From Clostridiales bacterium (GTDB taxonomy: Bacteria > Bacillota_A > Clostridia > Lachnospirales > Lachnospiraceae), in assembly GCA_030154385.1 (NCBI GenBank), contig JASKJZ010000163.1:1-6078 (forward strand): 6,078 bases of DNA, given 5' to 3'. This document shows positions 1 through 4,316 of the stretch, piece after piece. The notes under the pieces were generated by a model. It worked only from the letters and a program-made list of their open reading frames with translations, had not been told where the DNA came from and did not search any database. Every line of letters starts with the position of its first letter. Within the stretch, counting starts at the first letter, position 1. The position numbers and the translations under genes were made by a program.

Positions 1-674
1 CCTACCAAAATGAGTGCAGTCTTCGTAATATGGTACTTCTCTGCGGTTTTGGCTAAGGTTCCAACGGTGCACGGGTAAATAGCCTCTTCTGGCCAACTGA
101 CCTTATAGGCAATCGCCGCAGGCACATCCATCGAATAGCCTCCCGCTAAGAGCCTCTTTTCCAGTTCTCCTATCCTTGCTGCACTTAAGTAAATTGCCAT
201 AGAAGCTCCATGACTTGCTAAAGCCTCGATTTGCTCTCTCTTTGGAACCTTGGTTCGTCCCTCCATTCTTGTAATGATCAGGGTTTGTGATATTTCTGGC
301 AGTGTATACTCAAGATTCATCGCGGCTGCCGCTCCAAAGCACGCACTCACCCCTGGACAGCTTTCATATGGAATCCCTTTTTCTTCCAAGATATCCATTT
401 GCTCTCTTACTGCCCCGTATATGCTTGGCTCTCCCGTGTGAAGGCGTACCAAATCTTTCTTCTCCCGATATGCTCGTTCCATCACACTCACTACTTCCTC
501 TAAGGTCATCGTCGCACTATTATAAAACTCACACATATCCTTCGCATATTGTAAAAGCGCAGGATTGACCAAGGAACCTGCATAAATAATAATATCGGTC
601 TGTTCCAATAAATGCATGCCGCGAACGGTAATTAAATCAACCGCTCCACATCCTGCTCCAACAAAATGCACCAT
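1..674 (-). CDS. cobM: Cobalt-precorrin-4 C11-methyltransferase (CobM/CbiF), 3' end cut by the window edge
   Basis: This enzyme uses S-adenosylmethionine to methylate C-11 of cobalt-precorrin-4 during cytoplasmic corrin-ring synthesis. The visible part is 224 residues, translated by eye from the ATG at 672-674. It starts MVHFVGAGCGAVDLITVRG, the glycine-rich N-terminal signature of the tetrapyrrole methylase fold. Other family motifs are YAGSLVNP (about 31-38), HTGEPSIYGAVREQMD (about 79-94) and CPGVSACFGAAAA (about 106-118). Family members are usually about 250-260 residues, so roughly 30 C-terminal residues lie beyond the left edge. The start has a GGAGG at 684-688 with 9-nt spacing. It lies 4 nt after the cbiD stop, and its ribosome-binding site is inside the cbiD coding end, which suggests translational coupling. 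The DPSIYGA Asp is Glu here, a mild change. In the aerobic pathway this would be called CobM and in the anaerobic pathway CbiF; the neighbouring cbiD favours the anaerobic version. Confidence 0.95.
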   Translation of the reverse strand, partial: MVHFVGAGCGAVDLITVRGMHLLEQTDIIIYAGSLVNPALLQYAKDMCEFYNSATMTLEEVVSVMERAYREKKDLVRLHTGEPSIYGAVREQMDILEEKGIPYESCPGVSACFGAAAAMNLEYTLPEISQTLIITRMEGRTKVPKREQIEALASHGASMAIYLSAARIGELEKRLLAGGYSMDVPAAIAYKVSWPEEAIYPCTVGTLAKTAEKYHITKTALILV

Positions 675-678
675 CGTT

Positions 679-1794
679 TTATTCCTCCGTCTGTTTTTTT
701 ATCCGCTCAAGTAAATCACTAGCCCCTACCGTCTTTGCAAGCTCACCATATTCGTTTTCATACATAATACATTCTACGACAAGCTTCTCTCCTGCCCGCT
801 TCCTTAAGTAAAAACTAGCACGATCCACAAGCTGCTGCATAATCTGACCTCTTTGTCCACACTGCTTTAAATCACGCAAGGCCTCTGTGGTGGAAACACG
901 CGTAAGAATTTGGCGTGTTATCTTAGCATCAACCCCGCATAAAAGGGCTTGTGCCGCTAAGATTTCCATGCGGCAATCCCCTTCCTTTGAATGGGTATTC
1001 ATAATTCCGCCTGCTACTTTTATCAGCTTTCCAATATGCCCGACCAAAAGCAGGTGCGTAAAGCCTGACGTAACCGCCATATCCACACAAGCACCAATAT
1101 AATTGCTGCATTTTACGCTCTCATCCAGATCATATCCATATGCCTGCTTCATATAGGCTTGTCCATAGTTTCCAAAAGAAACGGCCACGGCCTTATGTCC
1201 ACTTGCCCGTGCCATATTAAGTTCAACTAAAATCGTATCAAGCAGTGCTTTTGTACTCATCGGCTCCACAATTCCTGTGGTGCCTAAAATGGAAATTCCC
1301 CCTATGATACCAAGTCGGCTATTATAGGTCTTTTTTGCAAGCTCTTCCCCTCCTGGTACCGAAATTTCCACCAAAAGGCTCCCTTTGTAATCAAAGAAGT
1401 CACACACCTCTTGTACTTCCTTTGCAATCATCGCACGCGGTACATGATTGATAGCCGCAACTCCCACTGGCTGGTCAAGTCCTGGCCTGGTGACTCTGCC
1501 AACACCACTACCTCCTTCAATGGAAATCGCCCCCCTACCCTCGTTTATACCGTACGATACCGTGGCAACAATCCAAGCACTGGTCGTCACATCGGGGTCA
1601 TCCCCTCCATCCTTTTGCACTCCACAAGATACCGCCTTCTCACTTCGAGCGATTGGTTGAATCTTTGCTTCAAAGGGAATTTTCTTGGGTGTTTCAATCG
1701 TAATAAAAGTCTTTCTCTTTCCACTAAGCAGCATATAGGCGGCCGCTTTGGCTGCAGCTGCGGCGCAGCTTCCCGTTGTAAATCCATAGCGCAT
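679..1794 (-). CDS. cbiD: Cobalt-precorrin-5B C1-methyltransferase CbiD
   Basis: CbiD adds the C-1 methyl group to cobalt-precorrin-5B in the oxygen-independent cobalamin pathway; it is unrelated in fold to the CbiF-type methylases. The product is 371 residues, normal for the family. Recognisable motifs are RYGFTTGSCAAAAAKAA at the N-terminus, VQKDGGDDPDVT (59-70), GGSGVGRVTRPGL (94-106), GIIGGISILGTTGIVEPMS (162-180) and HIGKLIKVAGGIMNTHS (253-269). I chose the ATG at 1792-1794 because it has GAGGGG at 1801-1806 with 6-nt spacing and because the family begins almost at the RYGFTTG motif. An in-frame ATG at 1833 would add 13 residues but would overlap cbiC and lacks family support. The gene starts 10 nt after the cbiC stop and ends 4 nt before cobM, so it is the middle gene of a cbiC-cbiD-cobM operon. 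Its presence is the best evidence that this organism makes B12 anaerobically. Confidence 0.97.
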   Translation of the reverse strand: MRYGFTTGSCAAAAAKAAAYMLLSGKRKTFITIETPKKIPFEAKIQPIARSEKAVSCGVQKDGGDDPDVTTSAWIVATVSYGINEGRGAISIEGGSGVGRVTRPGLDQPVGVAAINHVPRAMIAKEVQEVCDFFDYKGSLLVEISVPGGEELAKKTYNSRLGIIGGISILGTTGIVEPMSTKALLDTILVELNMARASGHKAVAVSFGNYGQAYMKQAYGYDLDESVKCSNYIGACVDMAVTSGFTHLLLVGHIGKLIKVAGGIMNTHSKEGDCRMEILAAQALLCGVDAKITRQILTRVSTTEALRDLKQCGQRGQIMQQLVDRASFYLRKRAGEKLVVECIMYENEYGELAKTVGASDLLERIKKQTEE

Positions 1795-1800
1795 TCGATT

Positions 1801-1806
1801 CCCCTC
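1801..1806 (-). promoter_or_regulatory. Ribosome-binding site of cbiD overlapping the cbiC stop codon
   Basis: On the minus strand the sequence reads CGG-TGA-GGGG, so the Shine-Dalgarno-like GAGGGG uses the last two bases of the cbiC TGA stop (1805-1807). The cbiD ATG follows after 6 nt. Ribosomes ending cbiC stop on top of the cbiD start site, which points to coupled translation and decides the cbiD start. Confidence 0.7.
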
Positions 1807-2443
1807 ACCGCGATAGCTCATATAAAATGGCATTGACCAGGGCGGCGGCCACGTTGCTTCCGCCCTTCCTTCCCCGATTGATGATATATGGTACCTTAGA
1901 GGAAATGATAAGTTCCTTCGCGGCCTCCACGTTTACAAATCCAACGGGCACTCCAATTACAAAGGAAGGCATATAGATTCCCTGTTCCATCCCTTCATAT
2001 AAGGTGATCAGAGCCGTTGGTGCATTTCCGATGGCATACAGTACTGGCTTACGTATCGCTCTTGCGCGCTCCATACTGATTGATGCTCTCGTAACGCCTC
2101 GCTCCTTTGCAATTTTTGCAACCTCCTCATCTGCCATAAAGCAGTGCACTTCGCCTCCATATTTTTTTAGCACGCGTTTATTTATTCCAGCTAGGGTCAT
2201 ATTGGTATCTGTCACAATATCAGCACCTTGTAGGAGCAGATCCTTTGCTATCCTGACTGCCTCCACAGAGAAGCACAAGGTCTTGGCATAATCAAAGTCC
2301 GCGGTCGTATGAATGGCTCGTTTGATGACCATTTCATTCTGCGCATCAAGCACAATCTGCTTTTGCTTTAATTCTTGCTCAATGATAGAAAAACTTTTAG
2401 CTTCTATCTGCTCTGGTCGTATTTCCTCTATTTCTATTTGCAT
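1805..2443 (-). CDS. cbiC: Cobalt-precorrin-8 (precorrin-8X) methylmutase CbiC/CobH
   Basis: This enzyme moves a methyl group from C-11 to C-12 to turn (cobalt-)precorrin-8 into (cobyrinate) hydrogenobyrinate, a late step in corrin-ring formation. The 212-residue product matches the usual family size of about 210. The catalytic histidine is in KRAIHTTADFDY (His45 here), matching the conserved HTTADFD signature. Other family blocks are GNAPTAL, VIGVPVGFVNVEAAKE and NRGRKGGSNVAAALVNA near the C-terminus. The ATG at 2441-2443 is chosen because it has GGAGG at 2451-2455 with 7-nt spacing and fits the family N-terminus. An in-frame TTG at 2485 would translate the terminator hairpin and is not credible. 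This is the first gene behind the cobalamin riboswitch, so its expression should be repressed by cobalamin. That would control the downstream cbiD and cobM too. Confidence 0.96.
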   Translation of the reverse strand: MQIEIEEIRPEQIEAKSFSIIEQELKQKQIVLDAQNEMVIKRAIHTTADFDYAKTLCFSVEAVRIAKDLLLQGADIVTDTNMTLAGINKRVLKKYGGEVHCFMADEEVAKIAKERGVTRASISMERARAIRKPVLYAIGNAPTALITLYEGMEQGIYMPSFVIGVPVGFVNVEAAKELIISSKVPYIINRGRKGGSNVAAALVNAILYELSR

Positions 2444-2479
2444 AAAAAAACCTCCATGCCACAAAAAAAGGCATGGAGG
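2444..2479 (-). terminator. Riboswitch terminator hairpin that also hides the cbiC ribosome-binding site
   Basis: In the minus-strand RNA, CCUCCAUGCC (2479-2470) pairs perfectly with GGCAUGGAGG (2460-2451) across a 9-nt loop, UUUUUUUGU. Seven of the ten pairs are G-C. A run of seven U (2450-2444) follows directly, which makes a textbook intrinsic terminator. The terminal GGAGG of the 3' arm is the Shine-Dalgarno site of cbiC and the U7 is its spacer to the AUG. When formed, the hairpin should stop transcription and, in any read-through RNA, block translation. It lies downstream of the cobalamin aptamer and is presumably favoured when cobalamin is bound. Confidence 0.88.
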
Positions 2480-2484
2480 TAGCA

Positions 2485-2504
2485 ATAGACATCGAAATCC
2501 CTAT
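2485..2504 (-). other. UUCG-capped hairpin in the riboswitch expression platform
   Basis: The minus-strand RNA can fold AUAGGGAU-UUCG-AUGUCUAU, with one G-U pair and one G-G mismatch in an 8-position stem. UUCG is a common stabilising tetraloop sequence, although the closing pair here is U-A rather than the most stable C-G. The 3' arm overlaps the segment that could instead pair with an aptamer loop (2577-2587), so this hairpin may be one of two alternative states. Confidence 0.45.
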
Positions 2505-2533
2505 CACGAACGGTTCCAGGCCAATTACTCGTG
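2505..2533 (-). other. Platform hairpin CACGA/UCGUG, candidate regulatory (P13-like) hairpin
   Basis: CACGA (2533-2529) pairs with UCGUG (2509-2505) in the minus-strand RNA, with a large loop containing GGCCUGGA. Cobalamin riboswitches typically have a hairpin just after the aptamer whose loop kisses an aptamer loop. This one is in the right place. Its loop AUUGGC opposes GCAAAU in the aptamer loop at about 2661-2667 with five of six pairs, and GGCCUGGA could pair with seven of eight bases of UCCAUGCC in the 5' terminator arm. The assignment is inferred. Confidence 0.4.
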
Positions 2534-2537
2534 GCTG

Positions 2538-2754
2538 TACTATACTTCATATATGGCAGGTCTCCTGGCTGAAAGATCTATCGCTACAAACAGCCTTCCC
2601 AATAACAATCAGTGGCTATCTTGTTGCAGCTTTCTTATCACAGTGACGAGTTCGTACAGGATTTGCACCTGTTTCCCTTTTCATCAGAACCAAGTAAGAT
2701 ACTTTTTCTGACACCGTATATGGATTCAATTTATGGTTCGATTATACTATACTT
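2538..2754. repeat. Ten-base direct repeat flanking the riboswitch aptamer
   Basis: TACTATACTT occurs at 2538-2547 and again at 2745-2754 on the plus strand. One copy overlaps the promoter spacer and -10 on the minus strand, and the other lies just after the aptamer. It is AT-rich and short, so chance is a fair explanation. Confidence 0.3.
2548..2723 (-). promoter_or_regulatory. Cobalamin riboswitch aptamer
   Basis: This RNA domain binds a cobalamin and controls the downstream operon. The minus strand carries the conserved blocks in the right order: GGUGUC near the 5' end, the GGGAA box, the hairpin ACAGG-UGCAAAU-CCUGU (2672-2656), a CACUGUGA block, GCCACUG, GGGAAGGC, and finally the B12 box AGCCAGGAGACCUGCC. 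A closing stem CAUAUA (2722-2717) with UAUAUG (2553-2548) brackets it. The GGCUG/CAGCC helix (2595-2591 with 2571-2567) has a 19-nt loop. The lineage-variable arm near the 5' end folds AAGUA-UCU-UACUU. It sits between a promoter and cbiC, so it is a cis-acting OFF switch for B12 synthesis. Whether it prefers adenosyl- or other cobalamins cannot be told from reading. Confidence 0.95.
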
Positions 2755-2769
2755 ATAGCCATTTGGCTA
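2741..2769 (-). promoter_or_regulatory. Sigma-A-type promoter for the riboswitch-cbiCD-cobM operon
   Basis: The minus strand has a perfect -10 TATAAT (2746-2741) and a -35-like TAGCCA (2769-2764, four of six matches to TTGACA) separated by exactly 17 nt. Transcription would start near 2734, about 11 nt before the aptamer, giving a leader of about 290 nt before cbiC. No better promoter was seen between the GGDEF gene and the aptamer. Confidence 0.65.
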
Positions 2770-2770
2770 T
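2755..2770. repeat. 16-bp inverted repeat over the -35 region, candidate operator
   Basis: ATAGCCATTTGGCTAT on the plus strand has 7-bp perfect arms, ATAGCCA and TGGCTAT on the minus strand, around 2 central bases. It covers the proposed -35 hexamer. The size and placement fit a site for a dimeric repressor, but no regulator is identifiable. Alternatively it could be a weak end-of-gene hairpin for the GGDEF gene 28 nt upstream; it has no U-run, which argues against a terminator. Confidence 0.45.
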
Positions 2771-2797
2771 CCCTTTTCATAGGACAAATCGCTTTGA

Positions 2798-4243
2798 TTA
2801 TAATACCGTAATATGATTTTTACCATTTTTCTTCGAATGATACATAGCCTTATCTGCTTTCTTCATCATCTCTTCTTCATTTATTTTTTCATTTACACTT
2901 ATAATTCCTACACTAACCGTTATCTTATGATGTAAGTTTTCTCCTTCTTTTTCGAGTGCTTCCATAAATTCATGTATTCGCGTTTCCAGCTCCGCCTGAT
3001 CAAGGGCAAGAACTCCCAAAAATTCGTCACCGCCCCATCTACATGCAATTCCATCTTGCGCTGTCATTTCCTTTAAGTGCTTTCCTATCATAGTAAGCAC
3101 TACATTTCCATAAATATGACCATATGTATCATTGATGCTCTTAAACGCATCCACATCCATCATAAATACCGAACAGACATCCTTCCTATGTTTTCGCAAA
3201 AAGGTTGGATACCTTCTGGAAAAAAGCTTTCGACTCATAAGACCTGTTAATTCGTCTATGTTTTCGATGGCGATCAAACGCTGATTACAATTGATAAAAA
3301 CAACCGTAGTTACCAAAATGCACAACCCCATCACCATTAACATAACCAGCATATTATTTTTGATTCCCACTTGAAATGCCCTGCTTATCGTGCTGGTGTC
3401 TTTTTCTAATACCAAATACCAGCCTAGGGAAGCATCATATGTTGTAATCAGACACTTTCGCTTTCCTTTTGAAGTATACCACTGAATCTTTGCTTGATCG
3501 GATGGGCTTAATTTTATTTTATTTTGAATTCCCGTACGCCTTGAGAGCTTATCTTCTTTGACAAAAATGTCCGTTTCTTTATTAAAAGAAGTTGCTACTC
3601 CATGTACATTCACAATATAAACAGACAAATCATAGTCCCGTTCATAGGATTGAATGGTGTCTTCAAAAGACACAATTTCGAGTCCGACGCCAATCACTCC
3701 TAAAATATTTCCCTCCTCGTCATCGATTCGAAAATTAACAAATACCGTTATAGTATCCTGATCTTGTTCATTGGTATCGATTTCTAGATCATACTCATTT
3801 TTTGACTGAATAAAATTGTAGTACCATATATCATGATCGTCTTGCGTTGAAAGCTTTTTATTAAAACCTTCTTGATAATAATAATTTTGTGTTTTCGCTG
3901 GTATACAAAACACGGTAGAATACCCGTATTTTTCTTGATAGGCCTTGAGATAATTATAGAGCTTATTTAAATATTCACTATCCTTTCCATGTTCTGATTC
4001 ATGTAAGATCCATCCCTTTAAAAACTCATCATTAGCCATTGTCTTCGATACCATGATTGGCTTGATCATTGCATTTTCGATTTGCTTTGAGATATTCGTA
4101 TCCGCAAGACTTACGATGTTTTCCAAATAACGTTCTCCCAGTTCTTGATAGTTCTTACTATCTTGATAGACGACTGCAAAAAAACCAGTAACAATCACCA
4201 ATATAATTATAACATTACTAATGAAAAGTATGTGCTTTTTCAA
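2798..4243 (-). CDS. Membrane diguanylate cyclase-type protein: Cache-like sensor plus GGDEF domain
   Basis: GGDEF enzymes join two GTP into cyclic di-GMP, a second messenger for surface and lifestyle changes. This 481-residue protein has a first membrane segment at about 4-26, an extracytoplasmic region at about 27-292 that looks like a double-Cache sensor (WYYNF and GVIGVGLEI motifs), a second membrane segment at about 298-317, and a cytoplasmic GGDEF domain at about 326-481. Catalytic features are intact: DELTGL (330-335), MMDVDAFKSIND with metal-binding Asp363, RWGGDEF with GGDEF at 404-408, and ADKAMYHSKKNGKN near the end. The RxxD inhibitory site expected five residues before GGDEF is AQDG, so it is absent. 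The Asp of the usual GHxxGD motif, a guanine contact, is Asn380. I chose the TTG start at 4243 because AGGAGG lies 6 nt upstream; the ATG at 4249 abuts that site. The ligand of the sensor is unknown. Confidence 0.9.
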   Translation of the reverse strand: MKKHILFISNVIIILVIVTGFFAVVYQDSKNYQELGERYLENIVSLADTNISKQIENAMIKPIMVSKTMANDEFLKGWILHESEHGKDSEYLNKLYNYLKAYQEKYGYSTVFCIPAKTQNYYYQEGFNKKLSTQDDHDIWYYNFIQSKNEYDLEIDTNEQDQDTITVFVNFRIDDEEGNILGVIGVGLEIVSFEDTIQSYERDYDLSVYIVNVHGVATSFNKETDIFVKEDKLSRRTGIQNKIKLSPSDQAKIQWYTSKGKRKCLITTYDASLGWYLVLEKDTSTISRAFQVGIKNNMLVMLMVMGLCILVTTVVFINCNQRLIAIENIDELTGLMSRKLFSRRYPTFLRKHRKDVCSVFMMDVDAFKSINDTYGHIYGNVVLTMIGKHLKEMTAQDGIACRWGGDEFLGVLALDQAELETRIHEFMEALEKEGENLHHKITVSVGIISVNEKINEEEMMKKADKAMYHSKKNGKNHITVL

Positions 4244-4249
4244 TTGCAT

Positions 4250-4255
4250 CCTCCT
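4250..4255 (-). promoter_or_regulatory. Ribosome-binding site of the GGDEF gene, deciding a TTG start
   Basis: A perfect AGGAGG sits directly against an ATG (4247-4249) with no spacer, which is too close for normal initiation. The in-frame TTG at 4241-4243 is 6 nt away and gives a product starting MKKHILFIS, a natural membrane-anchor N-terminus. TTG initiation is therefore favoured over the ATG. Confidence 0.65.
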
Positions 4256-4264
4256 TACACTCAA

Positions 4265-4298
4265 CAAAGGACTGATTCTTAATTGAACCAATCCTTTG
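4265..4298 (-). other. Intercistronic 14-bp RNA stem-loop between the surface-protein and GGDEF genes
   Basis: In the minus-strand RNA CAAAGGAUUGGUUC pairs with GAAUCAGUCCUUUG around the loop AAUUAA, with 12 Watson-Crick and 2 G-U pairs. The same two positions would be C-A or A-C mismatches in plus-strand RNA, so the structure fits the minus transcript. It begins 18 nt after the surface-protein stop and ends 9 nt before the AGGAGG of the GGDEF gene. The following bases, UUGAGUG, are not a U-run, so a strong intrinsic terminator is unlikely. An mRNA-stability, attenuation or weak-termination role is possible. Confidence 0.6.
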
Positions 4299-4316
4299 CG
4301 CTATCTTTTTCTTTTG

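Noticed and set aside
1792..1833. Longer cbiD start at the ATG at 1833
   Set aside because: It overlaps cbiC by 29 nt. The ATG at 1794 has a good ribosome-binding site and fits the RYGFTTG family start.
1411..1836. Plus-strand open frame of 141 codons opposite cbiD, and similar plus-strand frames elsewhere (for example 5419-6006)
   Set aside because: They lie opposite strong family matches on the minus strand, have no recognisable motifs, and no good ribosome-binding sites were seen. They are antisense shadows.
2441..2485. Longer cbiC start at the TTG at 2485
   Set aside because: The extra 14 codons translate the terminator hairpin and U-run, while the ATG at 2443 has a well-spaced GGAGG and the family N-terminus.
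2548..2555. CATATATG palindrome as an operator or NdeI-like feature
   Set aside because: One half is explained as the 3' strand of the aptamer closing stem, and a short AT palindrome is weak evidence.
4247..4291. Longer GGDEF start at the TTG at 4291
   Set aside because: It would place the coding start inside the 14-bp stem-loop, with AAGGA touching the start codon; the added residues do not look like a membrane-anchor N-terminus.
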